This document shows positions 11,681-20,730 of a DNA stretch of 64,000 nt, piece by piece. Position 1 is the stretch's first letter. Each line of letters begins with the position of its first letter. The DNA comes from Cordylochernes scorpioides (lineage: Eukaryota > Arthropoda > Arachnida > Pseudoscorpiones > Chernetidae), in NCBI GenBank assembly GCA_030710605.1, contig CP092874.1:76512487-76576486 (forward strand), given 5' to 3'. Position numbers and translations under genes: made by a program. The notes beneath the pieces are model-generated. The model did not search any database. It saw only the letters and a list, made by a program, of their open reading frames with translations, and was not told where the DNA came from.

Positions 11681-11832
11681 CATTCTCAATTTGTGACGAT
11701 CAAACTCTGAAATAAAACAATTAATTGTTCTGAAATTTTAATCGTTTTCCCCCCTATACATGCTCTTTACATACACCAGTTTATGTACTAATCTGACAAC
11801 TCCTTCTTGGCGCGTCGATTTTTTTATTATAC

Positions 11833-13280
11833 ATTGTATATGTATAGACAAATTCAAAGGCATACATGTATGACAGCGCAAGTGCCCCTAGGGGGACATA
11901 GCGCTTTAAATTGAAATAAATAAATACAATACTCAATACCTAAAACTTTCTATGCCGAAAATCCAGAAATAGTCACCAAAGACAATGCCAATATTGCAGC
12001 CGACCAAAGATAAGAAATAATTACATTGGTGATATTCACCTGTCTTCTTCTTCTTCCTTATCTCCACTCAAACATATTAGTATATGAAATTGTGACCCTT
12101 GATGGTGTCTGTTTGACAACCATCATGACTGGGTGAAGTAGAATGCGTCTGCCTTTGTCATAAAGACTGGAAGCACTACTCAGTGGCAGGCCGACTTAGC
12201 TCCAAAAGAAATGGCCACCTCTGATATGAGGAACAGACGACATGTGCAGCTGCTTCTAACATGGAGTACAAACGCTGCTCATTCTATATCTCTGGATTAG
12301 GAGCCCTTACCGGGTACTATCAGCCAGGCCAGTTGAACCCAGGTTTTTTCTCCTTTTTCATCCGGGCTTGGGACCGGCAAAGGCGGAGTTATATTCTTAT
12401 GTGACTATTCAAAATGTAAATTTTCATGCGAGCAAAGGTGAAAATATAGTTCGGTAAACCTGAATACATGTTTTATACAAGTTACCTTTCGTGCTTAATT
12501 CCAAAGCTAAAATTTAATTCGAGGACTTTAAATCACGAAAACACGTCTAACAATAATATTTTTAACCACTAAAATCGAAAAATAATTTAAAAGAAAGTTA
12601 TATTCTCGTATTATCATTGCCTTCTATGAAAAATCGATAATAATAGGGAGATAAAATATGATTCCATTTGAAACCTTCCAGAACTGCTACGAAAAAAAGA
12701 AAAAGCCTCCGCCAATGTGAAGATACCCAAAGGAACTACTCAAAAAAATAGTGTATGAAAAAAAAAAAGGTTGAAAATATGTTGTTTGTGATATATATGT
12801 TCAAATACCTGATTAAAAAGGTATTAAATTTAATGCCTTTTTGGTAATAAAATAAGGACATTTTCAAAAATAGAAAATGATCTTTTTCTATAGGCGTAAT
12901 TTCCTTGCAAAATGAAAAGCAAAAATTTTTTTAGACTTACATCATTATCGAAATTGAAAAGAAGGTGGGCCAAATAAATTGATCGGTCAATTGTCAAACA
13001 TTTTTTTTTAGCAGACGATTTTTTTAAAATTGCTTTGTCAGCCGAATATTTAAATCTTATTTTTTTATCTAAATAATGAGGCGCTAAATTTACTCTAAAG
13101 AAAAAATCTTTAAAAAAAATCCTATTGTGTTTAATAAATCTATTTTAAATGAAGATATTTTAGATTAGGCAAAAATAATATTTGTTTTTATTTTATTTCA
13201 ATTTAAAGCGCTATGTCCCCCTAGGGACACTTGTGTCATACATGTATGCCTTTACATTTGTCTATACATATATATACAAT
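11833..13280. mobile_element. 1.45-kb element with ~97-bp terminal inverted repeats
   Basis: The arms at 11833-11929 and about 13186-13280 are inverted copies. They share ATTGTATAT at the tip, 'aggcatacatgtatgaca', 'ccctagggggacatagcgc' and 'tttaaattgaaataaa'. The interior has no ORF. The part at 12330-12395 reads on the minus strand GCCGGTCCCAAGCCCGGAT, which resembles the 3' tail of RTE-type LINEs (memory-based, weak), so the interior may hold a LINE relic. Superfamily unassigned. Confidence 0.75.
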
Positions 13281-13950
13281 AATTTTAGGTCGTGAATAGA
13301 ATAGTCATATGATATTAACAATGAAAAAGAGAGAGAGAAAAAAAAACTATAAAAAAGACCTGTGTACAAAAGAAAGAAGTGTCTTTCAATATGTACAATA
13401 GGCATAATATAAATTATCAGTTTCTTAAAAGATATTTGTGTTGCTATATAATTTAAAATATATCTACAAAAGGAATTGAATTTAATATTCCATTATTTAC
13501 TGTAAATAAAAATACTTGGATCTGTTGCTATTAAAATATTTTTTTCTTTAATTCTTTTAATGATAACACTTAATAAAGAGCAAAACGCCACATCATATAC
13601 CATCACTAAGGCATCAATAAAATGTCCGATAATTTGTGTGTTCATTAAGAGATAAATATTCTATGGCGCAATTCTATCATCATAAATATATCTTATTTAC
13701 CACATTTGGGACTATTTCTTTATAAAAATTTCTTCTTTATTATTAAAAATATAATTATTAATAGGGTTGGCCACTATTTAGGACTATTTCATAAAATAAA
13801 CTTTAATAGTTATTCTACAACATGCTAAAATATTGTAGCAGAATATTAAAAATTAATAAAAACATTTTAAATTTATATATGTTGTTACTCAGCGTATTTA
13901 TTTCATTGCATTTCAGTTATTTAAAGCGAATAAATGTTGTTAATTGTTTT
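13281..13950. other. AT-rich spacer
   Basis: I see no gene, RNA or repeat structure here beyond short A/T runs and a GA run near 13330. Confidence 0.6.
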
Positions 13951-14317
13951 TGTTAAAATAAATGTGTTTAAGCAACTCTGGCAGTGCAGAAGAAAGGAAT
14001 GTGTATAGCCCTAATGTTTACATTCTGTTAGTTTTGATATTCTCTAATTAATATGTTTGTAATTTTGGTAAAGATAATAAAATAAGATATTATCTTAATT
14101 TGTAGTATGTTAAATAAACTACAAAATAATAGATTATGAGACTGAAGTTTAAATAATAACAAAGAAATATCAAGAACGTATTTAGTGAGTACAACTTTAA
14201 ATATACAAGTTATACATTTATAAGTATAGTTATACAAGTATAATATTCATGATAAAATTGTGAAAAGTATTAAAATTACAAATTACTCATTGTGAGAATA
14301 TAATTGTAATTTTAACA
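13951..14317 (+). repeat. 5' LTR of copia element 2 (copy A)
   Basis: It begins TGTTAAAAT and ends ATTTTAACA (9-bp inverted termini, 367 bp). The first 80 bases match the 3' LTR fragment at 43790-43885. Only 32 bases separate it from the gag ATG, and no recognisable primer site follows, so the leader may be deleted. Confidence 0.8.
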
Positions 14318-14349
14318 AGTATAATATACAAACATACTTGTATTTTAAA

Positions 14350-15126
14350 ATGAGCGTAAATAATTCTAATTTGCCAATTTTGACTGGTACAAATTTCAAC
14401 AGCTAGAAATTTAGAGTTAAACTATTGTTAGAAGAAAAACAAATACATCTAACATTAGAAAACGAAATTAATGATTTTGTCGATGAAAAAGAACGCGAGT
14501 TATTTGCAATATTAAGAATGCAAAGGCAAAATTTACGCTTGTTCAATGTTTAACTGATAAACATCTAGACATAATTAAAGATGCAAAAACAGCTAAAGAA
14601 ATGATGAAAGTGCTCGAAAATATATTTGAAAGAAAAAGCGTGTACAAAACTAACACTAAAAAGAAAGTTGTTGACTTTAAAATGCAAACATAATGAAAAA
14701 TTAGAGCACCATTTTCTTAAATTTGATTCTATAATTCGTAAATTGGATAATATAGGTTCCAAAAAGGATGAATCTGACAAAATATGTCATCTGTTATTGT
14801 CATTTAATGAAGAGTATGAAAATGTAATCACAGCAATGGAAACAATAAACTCTGAAATAACAATGTTATTTGTTAAGGCAAGATTGCTGGATGAAGAACT
14901 CAGAAAGAAAAATAAACAAGGGGAACCTAGGAACGAAGAAATGACCTTTGGATCATTCACATTTACATGCTATAATTGTGGCAAGAAAGGTCACCAGGCT
15001 ACAGAATGTAGAAGTAAAAATATTTTTTTTCAAAAGAGAAAAGAATCAAATACAAAAAGAAAGAAATGAAAGACAAAGAGAGAGTCAACCTAGACAAAAA
15101 GCCTATCAGATGGATCACAAACTATC
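14350..15126 (+). pseudogene. gag: Copia element 2 gag (copy A), broken
   Basis: It starts MSVNNSNLPILTGTNF at 14350. A TAG replaces the conserved Trp codon (14404-14406), frameshifts follow near 14515 and 14655, and a frame with 147 codons opens at 14626. It ends in a zinc knuckle CYNCGKKGHQATEC (14970-15011). Gag would form the particle and bind RNA. The coding sequence continues beyond the hAT insertion. Confidence 0.88.
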
Positions 15127-15134
15127 ATTTGTAG

Positions 15135-16241
15135 CAGTGTCGGGCAACCTTTTTCGAGTTGCGGCGCACTAAGCTTAATTTCTTTTTTTCGCGGCGCACC
15201 TGTGGTTCTCACTATAAATTTCCTCGTAGGTAATTAAAATACAACAATAAATACTAGTAAACATTTAAACATATATATCACATTTTATTAATTTTCAATA
15301 TTAAATTAACATAATCAATGCGAGCATTGCGATTGTTTTTGAGAGCATATCAAATCAATACGGGGATCTACTTGTGAAAGACAAACGCGCATCTCCTCAT
15401 CTATCATTTGAAGTCTTTCGCGCTTCTTAGACTTCATTTCTGTGTGTTGAAAAACCTTGCTCACACAGGTAGGAACTTCCAAATGGCAACAATGATTCGA
15501 TGGCCGCATTACTAAGTTGAGTGAGAATTTCGTAACAAAAATATTTTTTTCCTTTTTTAACCAACAGATTTTACGGTGTACAAAACTTATTGTGTGAATG
15601 TGTGTGTGTTTTACAACATGCAAAAAAAGAAGAATTACTACAGCAATACTTTGACGAAAACTCCGAATAAATTTTTTAAATAAATTTATAAATTTTTTTG
15701 TTTTCTTTTTTTTTTTAAGCTTTGTAGCTTTGAGTCTCTATTAATAAACAGCTGTGACAAAGATTGTAAATGACGGTTAAGTTTGGACATATTATTTTAA
15801 AAATTAGGTATTTTCCCGCAGTATGTATTCAACTTTATTAAATAAAGTTGTTTTCGCGGATTGTTTTTTTTTTTAACTTTTGATTTTAAATAGGTACGTA
15901 CCTATTTGCATTTTTATTTTTTAATAATGGCACGTGCCAGTTATGTACGTCAAGATTATGTACATAGGTTATATGAAATATAAAATTATGCAAACTGTTG
16001 TAATTATAATTTCAAAATAAGTTTTATATAAAATGAAATTTGCTTTTTTTTAATTTTATTTTTTATATGAAAATTTTTGAAAAAAATTATTAAAATTGAA
16101 GAAAAATTATATAAAATATTTTTTGAAACATTATTTTTATATTTAACCAAAAGTTCTAAATACCTACAAAAATGTTCGCGGCACACCTAGAATTCTTCGC
16201 GGCACACCAGTGTGCCACGGCACACCGGTTGCCCGACACTG
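15135..16241. mobile_element. hAT element inserted in copia element 2
   Basis: It has perfect 15-bp inverted ends (CAGTGTCGGGCAACC and its complement), subterminal GCGGCGCACC-type motifs, and an exact 8-bp target duplication ATTTGTAG (15127-15134 and 16242-16249). All are hallmarks of hAT elements. At 1,107 bp it is non-autonomous. The reversed copia copy shows the empty site CTACAAAT at 46681-46688. Confidence 0.97.
15315..15623 (-). pseudogene. hAT transposase C-terminal relic
   Basis: The reading frame ends MKSKKRERLQMIDEEMRVCL then SQVDPRIDLICSQKQ. This matches the end of the hAT dimerisation domain, where 'KxKKRxRL...LRxxLSxxxPRI' is typical. Only about the last 60 codons are recognisable. 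The catalytic part is gone. Confidence 0.7.
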
Positions 16242-16249
16242 ATTTGTAG

Positions 16250-16400
16250 CAATGAATGCTATAGATTGCAATGAAAATGATAATATTATTTTAGACTCAG
16301 GAGCAACACAGAACCTGATAAAAAGTGAATTAGAAAAATATATGACAGATGTGAAGATTTTAGAACATAAGGTTGAAATTCATATTGCTAATGGCGAAAT
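16250..16400 (+). pseudogene. pol: Copia element 2 protease segment (copy A)
   Basis: Between the hAT and SINE insertions the frame continues MNAIDCNENDNIILDSGATQ, with the aspartic protease site DSGA. It breaks off at HIANGE where the SINE entered. Confidence 0.85.
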
Positions 16401-16713
16401 TTTTTTTTTTTTTTGCTTATCCCTAGTACACGTGGTACAGGCCATGATAATCATGGTGGGTAGTTAGCGACTGCTTATACAGTAAGTGCACCACATGTCT
16501 ACACATGTGAAAAGCAGTTCGACTTTGCACTTACTAATGCCAGAGCCCCGTTTGGTTACTTGCACTCGCTGGTGGGGTTGGACTTTTGCAAGAATCGGGG
16601 GCCATTGGAGCATTTTTTTTTTTTTTAAATAGAAAAAAGTGTCCAATGCGGGTTCGAACCCGGGTCCTAGTGGTCGAAAACCAAACGGTTTAACCAGCCT
16701 TCCACCGACCCCA
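16401..16713 (-). mobile_element. tRNA-derived SINE
   Basis: A 313-bp insertion is flanked by an exact 13-bp duplication CTAATGGCGAAAT (16388-16400, 16714-16726). Read on the minus strand, it starts GGGGTCGGTGGAAGGCTGG, contains a perfect pol III B-box-like GGGTTCGAACCC, and ends in a poly(A) tail (T run 16401-16414). A second copy lies at 43495-43789. SINEs are mobilised by a partner LINE, and the tail type is compatible with poly(A)-recognising LINEs. Confidence 0.92.
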
Positions 16714-16932
16714 CTAATGGCGAAATGATGTCAGCTAATAAAAGTGGAACTTTAAATGTAAAGATCAATAATATGCCAATAGCAATCCATGGACTAATTG
16801 TTGATGGCATTAAACAGAACTATTGTTGTCAGTAGGAAAAATTATACAACAGTGCCACCAAGTGATATTTAAACAATCTGAAATAAAATAATTACAAGAA
16901 ACCATGAATTTAAGTGTAATAATTATAGAAAC
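16714..16932 (+). pseudogene. pol: Copia element 2 protease C-terminal part (copy A)
   Basis: The frame resumes after the SINE (MSANKSGTLNVKINNMPIAI). It is lost by a one-base deletion near 16822, followed by several stops up to the start of the integrase frame. Confidence 0.75.
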
Positions 16933-18180
16933 TTGTACTCACTTAAAATAGAAATAGACAGTAACCCTGAAAGTGTTATAGCTCATGCAGTCAAAACTGA
17001 TGACACATTGTGGCACAGAAGATTGGGACATCTGAATAGATACAGTTTAAAGAAATTAGGGCTACCAAGTCCACAAGGGAAATGTGAAACCTGTATCAAA
17101 GGAAAAAGCACAAGAAGATCATTTGAGAAAACCTGGAAAACAACTAAGGAAATTGGAGAGCTGATACATTCAGACTTATCAGGACCAATTAATCCACCAA
17201 CATATGATGGAGAAACATATTTTCAGGTACTAATAGATGTCTACTCACACTTTGTAGTAGTGCGACTTCTCAAATCAAAAAGTGAAGCTGAACAAAACAT
17301 AATTGATTTTATCAAGTTTATAAAAACTCAACATAACAAGAAAACAAGAAAAATTAGAATAGATAATGGTAAGGAATTTTCATCTGGAAACTTCAAGCAG
17401 TTTTGCAGAACAAAAGGTATTCAGATAGAATATACCTCACCTTACACACCACAACAAAATGGCACTTCTGAAAGAATGAATCGAACATTGATTGATAAAG
17501 TGAAAACAAAGTTGGCAGAAACAAATCTACCAAAATATCTTTGGGGAGAAACCATTTACTGCTTAGCATACGAATTAAACAGAAGTCCAACAAGTGCGAA
17601 CAAAGGAATACCTCCGGCTATCATATGGTATAAGCGAAATGACCTATATAAACTTAAGGTTTTTGGCTCAAGAGCTTGGAGACTTATTATACTCAAACCA
17701 AGAAAACTAGATGCTAGAACAAAATCAACAATCATGGTTGGATACAGTGGAAGCGGATATCGCATCTGGGATCCGGAAACTGATAAAGAAATGATTTCAA
17801 CAGATGTAACATTTGATGAAACATTAACTAAATTTGATAAGGAAATCATCTCAGACCAAACAGAACCTAAAAGAATAATAACTGAATCTCAAGATGAAGA
17901 AGAAACCCCACAAACATCGGAATAATCAGACAAAGAAGAAAGTGTAACTACAAGATCGGGTCGAATAATCAAACCACCAAAGTATCAAGAAGATCATGAA
18001 CTATATTCAGTATATTGTTTGTTTACAAATGGTGAAGATCCAATTTCTTACAATCAAGCAATTAGGCAAAAAGAATGAAAGGAAGCTATTGATAAAGAAA
18101 TTCGATCTCATGAAGAATTGAAAACATGGTCTTCAATAAAATTAGGAGAAAAATCAAATTTCAAACCAATTGATTTTGAT
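16933..18180 (+). pseudogene. pol: Copia element 2 integrase (copy A)
   Basis: The 330-codon frame (16933-17925) is almost intact. It contains the HRRLGHLNRYSLKKLG and CETC finger, the catalytic D in LIHSDLSGPI, D in IRIDNGKEF, and E in NGTSERMNRTL, then the C-terminal GYRIWDPE region. TAA at 17923-17925 and TGA near 18076 interrupt the linker. The frame ends in SNFKPIDFD just where reverse transcriptase would begin. The triad is complete, but the protein lies in a dead element. Confidence 0.92.
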
Positions 18181-18590
18181 TGAATTTGATTTTGATATTT
18201 ATTTATGGAAAGATATATCGAAAGATATTACAAAATAATATTTTCCAAATATATTAGCACTCTTAAGCCTTATTTCTAAGAATTAATTAAAAAAAAAAGC
18301 ACATTCGTTAAGATAGCATGAAAAATAACTTGAGCAATAACTTCCTATCATTTGAATAATCTGATAAACTGGCCCAAAAAGTTGGCTTTTTTAATATTAG
18401 AAGTATTTGATTTATTTTAACTTCCTTTTCTCCGAATAAACTTCCAACCAACAAATAATTTTCAAAAGAAGTATTTAAGTAACAATATTAAATGTTTTTG
18501 TACAATATATTTCTAGATTTATAATTTTTTTCAACGCTGAAGGTATGGAATTAAAATGCTGGGCGATGCCAACATATTGGATCTTTTAAT
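18181..18590. other. Spacer after deletion junction
   Basis: AT-rich, no gene. It is the start of the long stretch also found reversed at 34895-41690. The junction with copia contains short GATT/TTGA repeats. Confidence 0.6.
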
Positions 18591-19204
18591 TAGTTACATC
18601 AAATAGTACCATCTACGATGAAACACGTGGAAAATCTGACCTAAAATGACTGTCCGATGTCGAGTCACGGAAGAAAAATTTCTAAAAAGACACAAATGCG
18701 TCAATACACGGTGAAAATCTGTGATACATAGGATCCTCTGCGTTGAGTCACGGCGAAATTTGCTTCTCCCAGGAACCTTTACAGATAACAGGAAATTTTG
18801 CTTTACAAAGAACCAGCTACGACGAATCACGAGAGAATTTGCTCTCTTCATAGGACCTTTTATATCGAATCAGACTATCTACATCGGGAAATGCGAGAGT
18901 TATCTATTTATAAGAGCTTCTAGAAGTCTCTGGTAGAGAATATACTTCACATATGACCATCTACTTTGAATCACAGCGAAACTTCAATCTACAATAGACC
19001 TTCTATGTCAAGAAACCTGTAGAATACGCTTTAGATAGGATATTCTTCGTCGATTCAGTCAAATATCTTCTCTATATGAGACCTTCTACGTCTAGACACG
19101 GCGAAAATCTGCTCTACATAGGACCTATTACGTTGAATCATGTCGAATAACTGCTCTAAATACTACTTTCTTCGTCGAGTCACTTAAGAAAATTCTTCCA
19201 ATAG
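18590..19204. repeat. 42-bp minisatellite, degenerate left flank
   Basis: Diverged units of about 42 bp (pattern: ctacg..., aatcacgg.gaaa.tctg, ctctacataggacc) lead into the array. They are interrupted at 19204 by the Pao element and resume at 23546. Confidence 0.75.
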
Positions 19205-19442
19205 TGTTGAATATCCATTAATTAAAATTGTGGTATTTTGCATAACCATAGTTATGTTTAGAAAATTGTCGTGATATGCAAATAAGGTTTTGCATAGTGT
19301 TTGTTTTGCTATGTTAATTATTTTTATGTATATATATATATCCTTAATTTGTAAATAGTCAGTGTAGTTTATATTAATGTTCGTGTGGCAATAAAGGCCT
19401 TTTTAGTAAATTCTTTTTTAGTTTTTTTGTTATTATTTAACA
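19205..19442 (+). repeat. 5' LTR of Pao/BEL element
   Basis: 238 bp. An AATAAA signal lies near its end (about 19391). Immediately downstream (from about 19447), TGGCGAGCCTGCCAGGA is a candidate tRNA primer site starting with the expected TGG. Confidence 0.93.
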
Positions 19443-19462
19443 AAAGTGGCGAGCCTGCCAGG

Positions 19463-20445
19463 ATGGAACGTGACAAGAAGTTGCGCTCGGTGACCAGAAC
19501 GAGATTTACTAAAGTAGTAAATATTTGGATCCCGAAATAAGAAAAACTGATGCTGATGTGGGTGTGGTCAAGGACCAATTTAGTAAATTAAAGGACATCG
19601 ATTGCAAATTGAAGGATCTTGACCAGAAGATGTTGGATCATATGATGTTGGCTGATGCAGAAGAAGATACTTTAAATTGTGAAATTGAGGAAGCAGAACA
19701 TTATTCAGATACCTTCATCACCCTGGAAAGAAGGGTAAGAGAATTAATTGATTCGGATAACAAAATTGATGTTAAATCCCTGGGAAGCTCAAATGGGTCA
19801 TCAATGGCCAAAAGTTATAAACTTCCCAAGTTCGAAATAAGAAAATTTGATGGAGAACTGATTAATTGGCTTCCATTTTGGGCACAATTTGAAAAAATTC
19901 ATGAGGATACTGAGCTGCATGATGCAGACAAGTTTCATTACCTGGTGCAGTCGATGCAATCAAACACTAGAGCCAGAGAGCTCATAGAAAGCTATCCCCA
20001 AACAGCAGAAAACTATGCAAAAGCGGTCCAAGCCTTGAAACAAAGATATGGACAGAAAGATTTGCTTGTTGAAATATATGTAAGGGAACTGCTTAAACTA
20101 ATGATGGCAAATGTCAGGACTCCACCAGATGAGAGGCGGTCAGTGGCTAAGCTATACGACAAGCTTGAAACCCAACTAAGATCTCTGGAATCTTTGGGTG
20201 TTGACACCAAGGAAAACACAGCATGGCTTTTCCCTATGATAGAGTCTTGTTTGCCAGAAGATGTGCTGGTTGCTTGGCAGAGATCACCGCTGAATAGTTG
20301 TGAGGCATCAAAGGACTCTAATTCTATCTCCAGCTCTCGCCTTAACAATCTTTTGGACTTTCTTAGAAGAGAAGTGGAAGGGGAAGAAAGAAGACTTCTA
20401 GCCAGGAGAGGATTCGAAGGGTTTTCCCCAAAAGAGAAACTTTGA
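19463..20445 (+). pseudogene. gag: Pao gag (DUF1759-type), frameshifted near start
   Basis: The likely start is ATG at 19463 (MERDKKLRSVTRTRF), just after the LTR and primer site. A frameshift near 19520 leads into a long frame to 20445. It contains the retrotransposon gag region LPKFEIRKFDGELINWLPFW and QFEKIHED typical of DUF1759, and the charged C-terminal part. The TAG-free region of about 300 codons is otherwise clean, so decay is recent. The product would form the particle. Confidence 0.9.
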
Positions 20446-20730
20446 AATAAGGTTAAACAGAATTCAAATATACCTACCGCTGCAGGTTTATTTTCTGCCA
20501 AGGAGATGGGATGTTTGTTCTGTGAGAAGAATCACCAAAGTAAAGACTGCATCACTGCTCAATCTATGCCATTCAAGGATAAAAGAGCAAAGATCTATGA
20601 AAAGAGGTGTTGTCTTAAATGCCTTAAACCTGGACATCTTGCAAAGGCTTGCAAGAGGACAGTACAATGTAATATTTGTACCAAAGGACACTACGTCCTG
20701 CAGCCGAAAGGAAAATACGCATGTCTCTGA
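20446..20730 (+). pseudogene. gag: Pao gag zinc-finger segment
   Basis: The frame from 20506 carries CLFCEKNHQSKDC, CCLKCLKPGHLAKAC and CNICTKGHY. These CCHC and CxxC knuckles lie between gag and protease in this superfamily. A frameshift near 20700 joins it to the protease-RT frame. Confidence 0.85.

Larger units (their letters stand above)
13951..18180 (+). mobile_element. Ty1/copia element 2, copy A (truncated, with nested insertions)
   Basis: A 5' LTR is followed by gag, protease and integrase. The element stops in the linker before reverse transcriptase (SNFKPIDFD) at about 18180, and no 3' LTR follows. A hAT element and a SINE interrupt the coding region, each flanked by target duplications. 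A second copy lies reversed at 43790-47404 and lacks both insertions. Confidence 0.93.

Noticed and set aside
16640..16712. A functional tRNA gene
   Set aside because: The B-box is good, but the acceptor and anticodon arms do not close, and it is the head of a SINE with a target duplication.
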